This document shows positions 35,911 through 45,356 of a DNA stretch of 64,000 nucleotides, in pieces (positions within the stretch are counted from its first letter, which is position 1; the number at the start of each line of letters is the position of its first letter). A program made the position numbers and the translations under genes. The stretch spans positions 1-64,000 of the forward strand of contig CAJTDE010000011.1 of NCBI GenBank assembly GCA_910574835.1, read 5' to 3'. The DNA is from Clostridia bacterium. Lineage in GTDB: Bacteria; Bacillota; Clostridia; Lachnospirales; Lachnospiraceae. The notes beneath the pieces are model-generated. The model was not told where the DNA came from. It searched no databases and saw only the letters and a program-made list of their open reading frames with translations.

Positions 35911-37423
35911 TGGATCCACCTCCTGCTATCGCTTTCATAACCGTCTCTTGAGTCAGGCTCTCGGTGATCTCTCCTACCTTTGCGCCGTCCCGAAGAACCG
36001 CCATCTTCGTACAAGTACGAAGCATCTCTTCAATCTCAGAGGAAATGAAAACAATGCTCTTTCCCTCTTTTGCCAGCTTCAGAACCAGCTTTTGAATCTC
36101 TGTCTTTGTTCCGATGTCAATGCCCCGAGTGGGTTCGTCCAAAATAAGGAAATCCGGATTGGTGGCAAGCCATCGGCCCAGAATCACCTTCTGCTGATTA
36201 CCTCCGGACAACTGCCGGATCAGTGTCTCGCGGCTGGCCGTCTTAATCTGCAGCATTTCTATGTACTTATCCGCCAGCTCTATTTGCTCCTTCATGGAAA
36301 GAAGCCGGAACATGCCACGCTTTGCCTGGAGCGCCAGAATGATATTCTCCCGGACAGACAGATCCCCGATGATCCCCTCCGCCTTCCGATCATCCGGCAG
36401 AAGTCCCATGCCAAGATTCATGGCGTCAATAGGCGCGTTGATCTTTACTTCTTTTCCGTTTATCTTCAAGGTTCCTGTCTGATTCTTATCGGCGCCGTAG
36501 ATAACGCGGGCCAGCTCGCTTCGTCCTGACCCCAGAAGCCCCGTAAGTCCCACAACCTCACCCTTGTGAATCACCAGGTCAAAGGGCTTGATGGTTCCTT
36601 TGTGGCTTAAACCTTTGGCGTCAATGAGAATGTCCTCATCACGGAATACAGGAGACTCGTCGGACTTGATGGAAGCCAGATCGTCAAAATCCTTTCCCAT
36701 CATAGCTGCCACCAGCTTTACCCGGGGCAGCTCCTCGATTGGGTACTCTCCCACCAGCTGGCCGTTCCGAAGCACAGTAATGCGATCACAGACCGCGTAC
36801 ACCTGCTCCAGGAAGTGGGTAACAAACACAATGCCAACCCCCTTCTCTTTAAGCTGATTCATCAGCCGGAACAGCTTCTCCACCTCGTTATCATCCAAAG
36901 AGGAGGTGGGTTCATCCAGAATCAAAACCTTACATTCCATGTCTACCGCACGGGCAATGGCAATCATCTGCTGCAATGCCAGGGAGTATTCCTCCAAATT
37001 CTGGGTTACATCAATGCTCATATCCAGATCCTTCATAATGGCTTCCGCCCTCTTCACCATCGTTTTCCAGTCAATGGTTCCAAGCTTTGTCTTTGGCTCA
37101 CGGCCAATAAAGAGGTTCTCCGCCACGCTCAGGTTGGGGCAGAGGTTTACCTCCTGATATACAGTGGAAATACCCTTCTTCTGAGCATCCAGTGTAGAAT
37201 GATTTACAACAGGGCCTTCTATGCCCTCCACATGAATTTCGCCGGACTCAAATGCATTGATACCGGTCAGACACTTGATCAGTGTTGATTTGCCTGCACC
37301 GTTCTCGCCCATCAGCGCATGAATCTCACCTTCTCGCAAGGTAAAATCCACATTATCAAGAGCCTTCACTCCCGGGAAAGTCATGGATATGCCACGCATG
37401 GTCAATACAACTTGATTGTCCAT
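35903..37423 (-). CDS. Sugar ABC transporter ATP-binding protein, two-domain (AraG/YtfR/RbsA type)
   Basis: 506 residues with two nucleotide-binding domains. First: Walker A GENGAGKST, signature YSLALQQMI (degenerate), Walker B VLILDEPTSSLD. Second: GLLGSGRSE (Lys replaced by Arg, normal for these proteins), signature LSGGNQQKV, Walker B LILDEPTRGID. Energises sugar import through the two permeases downstream. Ribosome site AAAGGAT seven bases from ATG. Confidence 0.95.
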   Translation of the reverse strand: MDNQVVLTMRGISMTFPGVKALDNVDFTLREGEIHALMGENGAGKSTLIKCLTGINAFESGEIHVEGIEGPVVNHSTLDAQKKGISTVYQEVNLCPNLSVAENLFIGREPKTKLGTIDWKTMVKRAEAIMKDLDMSIDVTQNLEEYSLALQQMIAIARAVDMECKVLILDEPTSSLDDNEVEKLFRLMNQLKEKGVGIVFVTHFLEQVYAVCDRITVLRNGQLVGEYPIEELPRVKLVAAMMGKDFDDLASIKSDESPVFRDEDILIDAKGLSHKGTIKPFDLVIHKGEVVGLTGLLGSGRSELARVIYGADKNQTGTLKINGKEVKINAPIDAMNLGMGLLPDDRKAEGIIGDLSVRENIILALQAKRGMFRLLSMKEQIELADKYIEMLQIKTASRETLIRQLSGGNQQKVILGRWLATNPDFLILDEPTRGIDIGTKTEIQKLVLKLAKEGKSIVFISSEIEEMLRTCTKMAVLRDGAKVGEITESLTQETVMKAIAGGGSNE

Positions 37424-37449
37424 AGTTTTTATCCTTTCTATTGAGAAAA

Positions 37450-37475
37450 GGGAGGCCCGTTTTCACCAACCTCCC
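37450..37475 (-). terminator. Attenuator-like hairpin between binding protein and ATPase
   Basis: GGGAGG/CCTCCC stem followed by TTTTCTC on the minus strand. A weak terminator here would give more binding protein than transporter, as is common in such operons. Confidence 0.5.
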
Positions 37476-37530
37476 CAATAATTGCTGCTATGTCCTGCCT
37501 GCGGATACAATCTCGCCGGCCGAAAACCTC

Positions 37531-38646
37531 TTAGTACTGTGCGGCAATAATCTCATCCGTTACTACGGTCAGGTTCTGAGTTTCTCCATTTACCTCGATG
37601 GTAGAGAGAATATCCTCATTAACAAACCAGTGCTCTTCCATGTATACTTCTTTCTCCGGTGTTCCGCCGCTTGCAAGAGTCTTAATAACCTCCTCTACAA
37701 AAGGAGCTGCCAGCGGGTTGCACTCGAAGTCTGCATTGATGTCGCCGGATTTTACAAATTCAAGACCTGCCGTACAAGCATCAAAGGAAATCAGAATCAC
37801 GTCGCCGTTAACACCATAGGAAACGCCTGCCTGCTTCATAGCATCCATAGCACCGAATGCCTCGTTATCATTCTGGCAGACTACTACGTTGAACTTTCCT
37901 TCATAGGACTTGCAGTAAGACTCCATAACCTCTGCGCCGCCGTCCTGTGTAAAGTCACCGCTCTGAGAATCCACGATGTTCCATCCTTCTCTGTCAGCGA
38001 TCTCTTTGAAGCCCTCGGTACGTCCGATGGTTGCGGATGCACCAGTGGAGCCTTCGATTACAAGAGCGTTGATCTCGGTGATGCCTTTCTCTGCTGCGTA
38101 AGCTTTCAGCCACTCGCCAGCCGCAAGACCCTCGGTCTTGAAGTTGGAGCCTACCCAGGATACATACTTGTCGGAATCATCGATGGTACGGTCAATTACA
38201 ATAACCGGAATCCCCGCATCCTCGCACTCGGTCAGCACAGTGTCCCAGCCGGTGGAAACGATGGGGTCAATGATGATGTAATCTACATCCTGCTCAATGA
38301 ATCCGCGCACTGCCTCAAGCTGTACGGCAGAATCGTTGTCGCAGTCTACAAACTGCAGATCATAACCGTTTGCCTCGGAAAATACATCCTGACAGGACTT
38401 GGTGGAAGCGGTACGCCAGTCAGATTCATGTCCAACCTGAGCAAAGCCAATGGTGATTAAATCGCCGGATGCTGCCGGAGCATCTGCATCTGCCTCTGCA
38501 TCATCTCCTCCCTCCGCCGGCGCTTCTGCCGGAGCATCTGCCGCAGGAGCCTCAGCCGGAGCATCTCCTCCCTTGGAGCCGCAGCCAGCCAGCATAGTCG
38601 CTGTCATAGCTACACACAACAGTAAGCCGATAAGTTTTCTTTTCAT
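37531..38646 (-). CDS. Sugar-binding lipoprotein, first paralogue (YtfQ/RbsB type)
   Basis: 371 residues from the ATG with GGGAGGG upstream. Lipobox MLAGCGSKGG, then a linker of Ala, Glu, Pro and Asp, and a sugar-binding domain (ITIGFAQVGHESDWRTAST...). The position next to AraA, AraR and an FGGY kinase makes L-arabinose, arabinofuranose or a related pentose the likely ligand. Promoter with direct repeats at 38748-38788 suggests control by the YesN-type regulator. Confidence 0.92.
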   Translation of the reverse strand: MKRKLIGLLLCVAMTATMLAGCGSKGGDAPAEAPAADAPAEAPAEGGDDAEADADAPAASGDLITIGFAQVGHESDWRTASTKSCQDVFSEANGYDLQFVDCDNDSAVQLEAVRGFIEQDVDYIIIDPIVSTGWDTVLTECEDAGIPVIVIDRTIDDSDKYVSWVGSNFKTEGLAAGEWLKAYAAEKGITEINALVIEGSTGASATIGRTEGFKEIADREGWNIVDSQSGDFTQDGGAEVMESYCKSYEGKFNVVVCQNDNEAFGAMDAMKQAGVSYGVNGDVILISFDACTAGLEFVKSGDINADFECNPLAAPFVEEVIKTLASGGTPEKEVYMEEHWFVNEDILSTIEVNGETQNLTVVTDEIIAAQY

Positions 38647-38747
38647 GGTCAAAAACCCTCCCTGTGTTTTATTTGCCAATTTCTCTTGGCTATGGTTTCA
38701 TTTTACGGCAGGGAGCTTTTTTTTGATACGGACATCCTTTTGAATTA

Positions 38748-38788
38748 AGTATAATTTTTTACTAACCTTTGAACAAATTATGAACAAA
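38748..38788 (-). promoter_or_regulatory. Binding-protein promoter with tandem regulator repeats
   Basis: TTGTTC (38771-38776), 17-base spacer, TATACT (38748-38753). The direct repeats TTTGTTCA/TTTGTTCA, 11 bp apart (38770-38788), overlap and precede the weak -35 box, as expected for an AraC-type activator site. Confidence 0.6.
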
Positions 38789-38811
38789 GTTTGTTTTTTT
38801 CCGAAAAAGGT

Positions 38812-40254
38812 TTATTTTTTTCCGGCCGGAATGGTTACGACAGCTTCGGTCCAGGAGCCATAAATACTGTTTATGGTAAGGCCGTACTCCGGGCCGTAAT
38901 TCAGACGGATTCTCTGATCCACATTGAAGAGACCGAAGCCGGAGGGGTCCCCTGGATCCTGTTCTCCGCTGATGATCCGGCGGACCTTTTCAAGCTTCTT
39001 TGGCCCCATACCTTTTCCGTTGTCCCACACGCGAAATACCAGAATATCTCCCTTCTTCTCTCCAATCACCTGAATCTGTCCCATACCGCGCTTGTTCTTG
39101 ATACCATGATATAGGGCGTTTTCCACTAAAGGCTGCAGGGTCAGCTTTAAAATCTGATACTGGTGCAGTTCCTCCGGTATACATATGTCATAGTCCAGAA
39201 TATCCCGATACCGTACCTTCTGAATCTTAAGATAACTGCGGATATGGGCCTCCTCCTCCCGGACAGAAATGTAATCCCTGCCCTTGCTCAAGGTGGTACG
39301 GAAAAAATCGGATAATGCGGATACCATCGCCACCACCTGCTCCTTTTCTCCGGCCTCCGCCAGCCAAATAATGGTGTCCAAGGTATTGTAAAGAAAATGA
39401 GGATTGATCTGAGCCTGCAGAAGCTTCAGCTCCGTTGCACGCAGATTTAACTGCTCAATACGAATATCCTCTACAAGATTTCCGATTTTCTCCACCATTT
39501 GGTTGAAGCTGGAGTTCAAGACCGCCAGCTCGTCCGTACTTCCTTCCTGGGCACGGACCGCGAAGTCGCCGCTTCCGGCAAGAGTCGTAACTTCACAGAG
39601 ATTTCGGATGGGCTTTGTAATTCCGGTCATAATCTTACGGCTGATCACCAGAGCGCCTCCCAAAATCACCGCAAAAATCAGGCTGCTCATGCGGATAGCG
39701 GCATCTACATCGGAGCGGATTCCCTCCCTGAGATCCTCCAGGTTGGTTGTCTCATAATAGATATACTGCTGAATCTGTTCCTGGATAAGCTCTGTCAGGA
39801 TACGGATATTCAGATCCAGGCGTTCCATATTGGTGTCATAAGAACCGCCCTCCAGCATATCCGTCGCGATCTCCTCCACCCTGCTTTCCAGGGTATTCAG
39901 GCTTTTCAAAATCCTGCTTAAACGGTTTCTGGCATAGTCGGCATCCGCCGTTTCATAAAGGCCCCCGAAAACCTCCCGGGCCTCATCAATCATCTGCTGA
40001 GGCTGTTCCAAATCTACAAGCTCCGAAGCTCTCTGGGCATTGGCTACAATGATGTACATAATGTAATCCATGTCCTCCTTGAAAGCGATGTTGTAGGCAT
40101 TTGCCTTGGAAATATTTTCCACAACCGCATCATAACGCTCTGAAAACTGCCGTACAATGAGCAGCAGGTAGACAATCATCACGGTCAAAGGAATCAGACA
40201 GACCAGCAGAAGCATATTTAAACGATTTTTGATTGAAGAATCTTTCTTGAACAT
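38812..40254 (-). CDS. YesM-type sensor histidine kinase
   Basis: 480 residues from the ATG at 40254, preceded by a weak GGAA within a short B remnant. Membrane segment about 12-34, an extracellular all-helical region (about 35-185), second membrane segment (about 190-210), HAMP, His_kinase domain with INPHFLYNTLDTIIW, and ATPase motifs WDNGKGMG and SGFGLFNVDQRI. Partner of the AraC-type regulator encoded immediately upstream. Such pairs often sense sugars together with an extracellular binding protein; two paralogous ones are encoded downstream. Confidence 0.93.
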   Translation of the reverse strand: MFKKDSSIKNRLNMLLLVCLIPLTVMIVYLLLIVRQFSERYDAVVENISKANAYNIAFKEDMDYIMYIIVANAQRASELVDLEQPQQMIDEAREVFGGLYETADADYARNRLSRILKSLNTLESRVEEIATDMLEGGSYDTNMERLDLNIRILTELIQEQIQQYIYYETTNLEDLREGIRSDVDAAIRMSSLIFAVILGGALVISRKIMTGITKPIRNLCEVTTLAGSGDFAVRAQEGSTDELAVLNSSFNQMVEKIGNLVEDIRIEQLNLRATELKLLQAQINPHFLYNTLDTIIWLAEAGEKEQVVAMVSALSDFFRTTLSKGRDYISVREEEAHIRSYLKIQKVRYRDILDYDICIPEELHQYQILKLTLQPLVENALYHGIKNKRGMGQIQVIGEKKGDILVFRVWDNGKGMGPKKLEKVRRIISGEQDPGDPSGFGLFNVDQRIRLNYGPEYGLTINSIYGSWTEAVVTIPAGKK

Positions 40255-40264
40255 AGCGATTTCC

Positions 40265-40294
40265 AGTTCCGCAATACGTTGGCATTGCTGTTTT
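40265..40294 (-). repeat. Repeat B5 (internally deleted mini-copy)
   Basis: Only the terminal parts of a B unit remain: AACAGCAATGCC joined to AACGTATTGCGGAACT. The end arms GCAAT/ATTGC still pair, while the whole centre is missing. Confidence 0.7.
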
Positions 40295-40313
40295 CTTAAT
40301 TTTCGGACTGTGA

Positions 40314-41924
40314 TCAGGAGCCTGCCCGAAACTCTCTGGGGGTACATTCCTGCGTCTTTTTGAAAAGATAGCTGAAATAGTGGGGATCTTTGTAACCCAC
40401 GGCAAAGGCAATCTCTGCCGTTTTCATAGAAGTCCCCCGAAGAAGCTCTCTGGCTTTTTCCATCCGCACGGCCGTCAGGTATTCGATAAAGGTCTGTCCC
40501 GTTTCCTGGCTGAAAATAGTGCTGAAATGGTTAGGACTTAAGTTCACGCTGGCCGCTGTCATATTAAGAGAAATTTCTTCGTTGTCATAATTTTTTTTGA
40601 TAAAAGCCTTGGCATCCTTTAAAAGGGAACTGTATTTCTTCTGGGAAACGGCCTCCCGAAGCTCTAAGGCCGCCTCCAGTACCCGGGTCAGATATTCCTT
40701 TGTCTGCTCCACCGTCGAAAAGACGGAGGTCATATTCTGGAAATCGCCGCACCGCTCTACCAGCTCCCCTGCCTCAAAGCCCATCTGCTGCACCTGGCCT
40801 ACCGCCGCAAAGTAGAGGTCAATGGTCACATATTGGCGGAACAGCATGGATTGGATATTTTTCTCTCCAAAACTTTGAAGGTATTCATCCAGAAAATGAG
40901 GAATCTGACTCTTCAAACCGGTCTTTAAGAAGCTCTCGGCCACCCGGCGGTCGAGCTGCCGAACATCCAGGTCATCCAGACGGATATCGTCTTTTTCCAT
41001 CATTTCTTCTGTCTCCCTGCTGCTGTCTATGATCTGGTTGCGTTTTTTCAAATACCGGTAGGCAAAGGCCCGATTGGCTTCTTCAAAGCTGTGGCCAAGC
41101 TCGGAAAGACGCATAGCCGGACGGCCCAGGCCGCCGAAATACTCCACAGTCTCATAGGAACGCAGTGTTTGCTCCAGTTTTTCAAGAAACTCCTTTTGGA
41201 CCTGAAGAAGCTCCTTTTCGTCTGTTTCCTTTAGTAGAAAGGCCCATCCCTCCAACCCCAGTTCTATCATCATAACGCCCGGCAGATGTTCTGTCATTTC
41301 TTCTATGGCTTTTGTAACCCGATTCTCTTCCTCGTCATAGCCTTCGCCATCGCCGGCAAAAATCTGGAACAGCAGGATATTATAGCGGTTGGCCGCAAGC
41401 TCCAGGCCAATCTCGAGACCTTCCTTGAGAAGTGCCGACACAGACTTTGTGCCGGACACCAGACTGCGGAAAAATTTTTGTTTGGCTAACTGGGTATTTT
41501 CCAGGCGCTCCTGTTCAAAAGTAGAGAGGAAACGGCGCTGCTGCTGTTCCTCCTCCACCAGCCTGCCTACCTTTTTTACAGCCTCCAAAAGCTGGATTCC
41601 GGAAATAGGCTTTACCAGATAATCCGTAATGCCGATGCTGATACCCTCCTTGGCATACTCAAATTCATCGTAGCCGCTTAGAATGATGATCTTTACATCC
41701 GGCATTTCCTGCTTTACCAGACGGCTCAGCTCCAGGCCGTCCATAAAGGGCATTTTTATGTCGGTTATCAAAATATCCGGCCGGGTCTTCTGAATCAATG
41801 GGTAGGCAAGCTCTCCATCGCTGGCCTCGCCGGCAAACCGGAAGCCCTCCGCTTCCCAGTGGATATTGTTCTTTATTCCCTCACGTACTACTACCTCGTC
41901 TTCTACCAGAAATACTTTCAGCAT
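40314..41924 (-). CDS. YesN/AraC-family response regulator
   Basis: 536 residues. Receiver (1-120) with Asp in ILITDIKMPFMDG (about residue 55), a long middle region, and a C-terminal AraC helix-turn-helix pair (about 435-535, ISLNMTAASVNLSPNHFSTIFSQ and TAEIAFAVGYKDPHYFSYLFK). It should activate the arabinose-type transporter, probably at the direct repeats near 38770. Upstream edge AACTGGAATAGAGG is a B-type remnant. Confidence 0.94.
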   Translation of the reverse strand: MLKVFLVEDEVVVREGIKNNIHWEAEGFRFAGEASDGELAYPLIQKTRPDILITDIKMPFMDGLELSRLVKQEMPDVKIIILSGYDEFEYAKEGISIGITDYLVKPISGIQLLEAVKKVGRLVEEEQQQRRFLSTFEQERLENTQLAKQKFFRSLVSGTKSVSALLKEGLEIGLELAANRYNILLFQIFAGDGEGYDEEENRVTKAIEEMTEHLPGVMMIELGLEGWAFLLKETDEKELLQVQKEFLEKLEQTLRSYETVEYFGGLGRPAMRLSELGHSFEEANRAFAYRYLKKRNQIIDSSRETEEMMEKDDIRLDDLDVRQLDRRVAESFLKTGLKSQIPHFLDEYLQSFGEKNIQSMLFRQYVTIDLYFAAVGQVQQMGFEAGELVERCGDFQNMTSVFSTVEQTKEYLTRVLEAALELREAVSQKKYSSLLKDAKAFIKKNYDNEEISLNMTAASVNLSPNHFSTIFSQETGQTFIEYLTAVRMEKARELLRGTSMKTAEIAFAVGYKDPHYFSYLFKKTQECTPREFRAGS

Positions 41925-41952
41925 GGTTTACCTCTATTCCAGTTTCACAAAA

Positions 41953-41992
41953 AGGACGGCGCACGAAAAGCTTCTGTCATATGCGCCATCCT
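41953..41992 (-). terminator. Rho-independent terminator after the FGGY kinase gene
   Basis: GGATGGCGCA/TGCGCCGTCC stem followed by TTTTTG on the minus strand. It separates the araR-araA-kinase unit from the two-component genes. Confidence 0.85.
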
Positions 41993-42025
41993 CCTTTGAG
42001 ATCTATTTTGTAATTTTACAAGCTG

Positions 42026-43621
42026 TTACTTCAAATATTCCACCGCCGCACGTTCAATGGCAAGACCTTCCGTATAACGCTCAATAAATGCATCATAGCC
42101 TGCCACATCTTTTGCATCCGGCTCCATCCGCTCGCCCTTTTCGCCGGCAAATACCTTCTCGGCAAGATATGCTCCCAGGCTCTCGCCTTCGCTTCGGTTC
42201 TTCATATAGGCTGCTAATAAGGCAATTCCCCAGGCGCCGCCCTCGCCGGCCGTCTCCATCACCACTACGGGAACGTTCATAACCGCAGCTACGAAGCGCT
42301 GTCCTACGCCCTTGGTCTTAAAGAGACCGCCGTGTCCTACGATCTCATCTACCTGAACGCCCTCCTCCTTGATGAGAATATCCATTCCCGCCCGCATTGC
42401 TCCCAAGGAGGTCATTAAATGCACTCTCATAAAGTTAGCCAGGTTAAATTTGCTGTCGGGCTTTCTAACAAAGAGAGGCCGTCCCTCTTCAAAGCCGGTC
42501 ACATGCTCACCTGAAAAATAGTTGTAAGCCAAAAGCCCGCCGCACTCCGGATCGCCTTCCAGCGCTTTTCGATACAGGGTTCCGAAAAGCTCGTTCATAT
42601 CCACCTTCATACCGAAGCTCTCTGCAAATTCCTTAAATAAGCCTACCCATGCATTCAAATCAGAGGTACAGTTGTTGGTATGGGCCATTCCCACCAGGCT
42701 TCCGTCCGGAGTGGTCACAAGATCAATCTCGGAATGTACTTTCTTTAATTCATCCTCCAGAACAATCATGGCAAAGCCTGACGTTCCTGCAGAAATATTT
42801 CCGGTTCGCTGCGCTACACTGTTGGTAGCCACCATGCCGGTGCCGGCGTCACCTTCCGGCGGACATAAGGGGATGCCGGCTTTAAGTATACCGGATGCAT
42901 CCAGAAGCTTTGCGCCCTCCTCGGTAAGCGTTCCTGCCAGCTCTCCTGCGCCGAGTACCTCCGGGAGAATCTCTTTCAGCTTCCAGGAATAGTTCCTATC
43001 TGCTGTCAGGGCATCAAACTGGTTCAGCATGCGCTCGTAGAACTGCCCGGTGGCGGTATCAATGGGAAACATGCCCGATGCCTCGCCTACCCCCATTGCT
43101 CTCCGGCCGGTAAGCTTCCAGTGGATATAGCCGGCAAGGGTGGTCATATAGTCGATACGCGGAAGATGTTCTTCTTCGTTCAGAATCGCCTGATATAGAT
43201 GGGCAATGCTCCATCTCTGAGGGATGTTGTATTGGAACAGCTCGGTAAGCTCTGCGGACGCCTGTCCGGTGATAGTGTTTCTCCAGGTTCGGAAGGGCAC
43301 CAGTTGGTTTCCCTCCTTGTCAAATACCAGATAGCCGTGCATCATGGCACTGATTCCAATGGAGCCGATAGCTGTGATCTCTGCGCCATACTGTTTCTTT
43401 ACGTCCTCCTTGAGCGCCGTATAGCTGCCCTGAAGGCCCTTCCATACCTCGTCAAGAGCATAGGTCCAGATGCCGTTCTCCAGCTGGTTTTCCCAGTCAT
43501 AGCTGCCGGATGCGATGGGCTTGTGGGACTCGTCAATGAGTACCGCCTTGATCCGGGTGGAGCCAAGCTCAATTCCCAGGGATGTTCTTCCGTTTTCGAT
43601 TGCTTCTTTCAAATTGCTCAT
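42026..43621 (-). CDS. FGGY-family carbohydrate kinase, probable L-ribulokinase
   Basis: 531 residues with both FGGY domains: N-terminal [16 protein letters not shown], and C-terminal signatures [10 protein letters not shown] and [18 protein letters not shown]. Annotated homologues are often called xylulokinase-like. Immediately after araA its most likely role is phosphorylation of L-ribulose, possibly the AraK-type ribulokinase of clostridia rather than classical AraB; that assignment is inference from context. AGGAGG site follows repeat B6 directly. No L-ribulose 5-phosphate 4-epimerase gene is seen in the window. Confidence 0.88.
   Translation of the reverse strand: MSNLKEAIENGRTSLGIELGSTRIKAVLIDESHKPIASGSYDWENQLENGIWTYALDEVWKGLQGSYTALKEDVKKQYGAEITAIGSIGISAMMHGYLVFDKEGNQLVPFRTWRNTITGQASAELTELFQYNIPQRWSIAHLYQAILNEEEHLPRIDYMTTLAGYIHWKLTGRRAMGVGEASGMFPIDTATGQFYERMLNQFDALTADRNYSWKLKEILPEVLGAGELAGTLTEEGAKLLDASGILKAGIPLCPPEGDAGTGMVATNSVAQRTGNISAGTSGFAMIVLEDELKKVHSEIDLVTTPDGSLVGMAHTNNCTSDLNAWVGLFKEFAESFGMKVDMNELFGTLYRKALEGDPECGGLLAYNYFSGEHVTGFEEGRPLFVRKPDSKFNLANFMRVHLMTSLGAMRAGMDILIKEEGVQVDEIVGHGGLFKTKGVGQRFVAAVMNVPVVVMETAGEGGAWGIALLAAYMKNRSEGESLGAYLAEKVFAGEKGERMEPDAKDVAGYDAFIERYTEGLAIERAAVEYLK
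42672..42672. other. Marker: no araD in the arabinose unit
   Basis: No L-ribulose 5-phosphate 4-epimerase frame exists on either strand between 41924 and 46427, so the last step to D-xylulose 5-phosphate must be encoded elsewhere. Confidence 0.3.
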
Positions 43622-43641
43622 CTTGTAAAACCTCCTATTCG

Positions 43642-43753
43642 AGTTCCGTAATTTCCCGCAAAGTACACTGGTATGAAATCATTTTACAGTCACAGGTGCA
43701 TGTGCCTGTAAATTGATTTGTGCACTTTGCAGAAAATTACTGATTCCAGTTCC
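43642..43753 (-). repeat. Repeat B6 (full unit plus partial)
   Basis: Full unit 43642-43747 with outer arms GTAATTTCCCGCAAAGT/ACTTTGCAGAAAATTAC and loop CACAGGTGCATGTG; a few bases of a second unit follow. Ends GGAACTCGAATAGGAGG at the kinase ribosome site. Confidence 0.9.
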
Positions 43754-43759
43754 TTTTTC

Positions 43760-45247
43760 CTACCGGAAAGCAACGGAGTTCCAGAGCATTTCGTTCTTCA
43801 AAGTGCGGATGGTGGTATCCTTATCAATGTAAACCGCTTCGATTCCCATAGCTGCCGCCCAGTCACCCATCTGCTCGGCGGTCAAATCATAGGTAAATGC
43901 CGTATGATGGGCGCCGCCTGCCAGAATCCACGCCTCCGCCCCGGTTGCCAGGCTTGGCTCCGGCGTCCAGAATGCGGTTGCCACCGGGAGCTTGGGCATA
44001 GACTTCTCTACCTTCTTACAGTCCACAGTGTTGATAATCAGACGGAACCGATTTCCCAAATCCACCAGTGACGCCGCAATCCCCTTGCCTGTCTTGGAAG
44101 TAAACACCAGACGGGCCGGGTCCTCCCGATCACCCATAGAAAGGGGGGTTACCTTAATGCCGACAGGTCCCTCTGAAATGGTGGGACATACCTCAAGCAT
44201 ATGTGCCTGGAGAATCCCTTCCTTACCAGGTACCAGGTTGTAGGTGTAATCCTCCATAAAAGAGGTTCCCTTGGCATCCTTCATGCCTTCTGTCATAATC
44301 TTCATCAGGCGTACCATAGCTGCCGTCTTCCAGTCGCCTTCGCCTCCGAAGCCGTAGCCTTTTTCCATCAAGCGCTGAATAGCCAGTCCGGGAAGCTGCT
44401 TCAAGGCTCCCAGATCCCCGAAATGCGTGACAATAGCCTGATAATTTTTCTCCTTTAAGAAACGCTCGAAGCCCAGCTCAATCTGTGCCTGCACCGCGAC
44501 ATGCTGTCTGAACTCTTCCGGATCTCTGCCTTCCAATAAGATCTCATATTTATCATAATATTCTTCTACCAAAGTGTCAACGTCGGCTTTTGCCGTGGCT
44601 TCCACATATTCCGCAATCTCATTGACCGGATAGGCGTCAATCTCCCATCCAAACTTAATCTGGGCCTCTACCTTATCGCCCTCGGTTACGGCTACGTTGC
44701 GCATATTGTCGGCCACGCGCATCACACGGATATGGCTGCTCTCCATAATGCCGATGGCAGTGCGCATCCAGGAGGCAATCCGCCCGATTACCTTCTCATC
44801 CGCCCAGTGTCCTACAATGACCTTGCGCTCAATTCCCATGCGGCTTACGATGTGTCCGTACTCACGGTCGCCGTGGGCAGACTGATTTTCATTCATAAAG
44901 TCCATATCAATGGTGTCATAGGGGATTTCCTCATTAAACTGGGTATGTAAATGCATCAGCGGTTTGCGGTACTCCTGCAGACCTAAGATCCAGGATTTTG
45001 CCGGGGAGAAGGTGTGCATCCAGGTGATAACGCCGGCGCACTCCTCGTCCGCATTGGCCTCGTTGAAGGTCTTGCGGATCAGCTCATTGGTGATGAGGGT
45101 GGGCTTCCACACGATTTCATAGGGAAGCAGGCCGGATTTGTTCAGATGCTCCACGATTTTTTGGGAGTGCTCCGCCACGTGTGCCAGACATTCATCTCCG
45201 TATAAATCCTGGGAACCGGTTGCAAACCAAAACTTGTACTGTTTCAT
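43760..45247 (-). CDS. araA: L-arabinose isomerase
   Basis: 495 residues, full length for AraA, which converts L-arabinose to L-ribulose. Start MKQYKFWFATGSQDLYG and the motifs HTFSPAKSWI, GYGFGGEGDWKTA and GGAHHTAFTYD are diagnostic; metal ligands are expected in the EGDW and AHHT segments. AGGAGGTAAAAAGAA precedes ATG. It lies between AraR and the FGGY kinase. Confidence 0.97.
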   Translation of the reverse strand: MKQYKFWFATGSQDLYGDECLAHVAEHSQKIVEHLNKSGLLPYEIVWKPTLITNELIRKTFNEANADEECAGVITWMHTFSPAKSWILGLQEYRKPLMHLHTQFNEEIPYDTIDMDFMNENQSAHGDREYGHIVSRMGIERKVIVGHWADEKVIGRIASWMRTAIGIMESSHIRVMRVADNMRNVAVTEGDKVEAQIKFGWEIDAYPVNEIAEYVEATAKADVDTLVEEYYDKYEILLEGRDPEEFRQHVAVQAQIELGFERFLKEKNYQAIVTHFGDLGALKQLPGLAIQRLMEKGYGFGGEGDWKTAAMVRLMKIMTEGMKDAKGTSFMEDYTYNLVPGKEGILQAHMLEVCPTISEGPVGIKVTPLSMGDREDPARLVFTSKTGKGIAASLVDLGNRFRLIINTVDCKKVEKSMPKLPVATAFWTPEPSLATGAEAWILAGGAHHTAFTYDLTAEQMGDWAAAMGIEAVYIDKDTTIRTLKNEMLWNSVAFR

Positions 45248-45356
45248 TTCTTTTTACCTCCTAAAATAGTTGGATTGTTATGTGTTGCCCCCGACTGGTG
45301 TGAGCAGGCAGGGGTGCTTACGCTCATACATTAATTTCTTTCTTATTTCCAAAGCT

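Noticed and set aside
38812-40347. Longer N terminus for the YesM kinase
   Set aside because: The extension of about 31 residues is encoded by the B5 remnant and the end of the upstream gene; the kinase homology starts at MFKKDSS.
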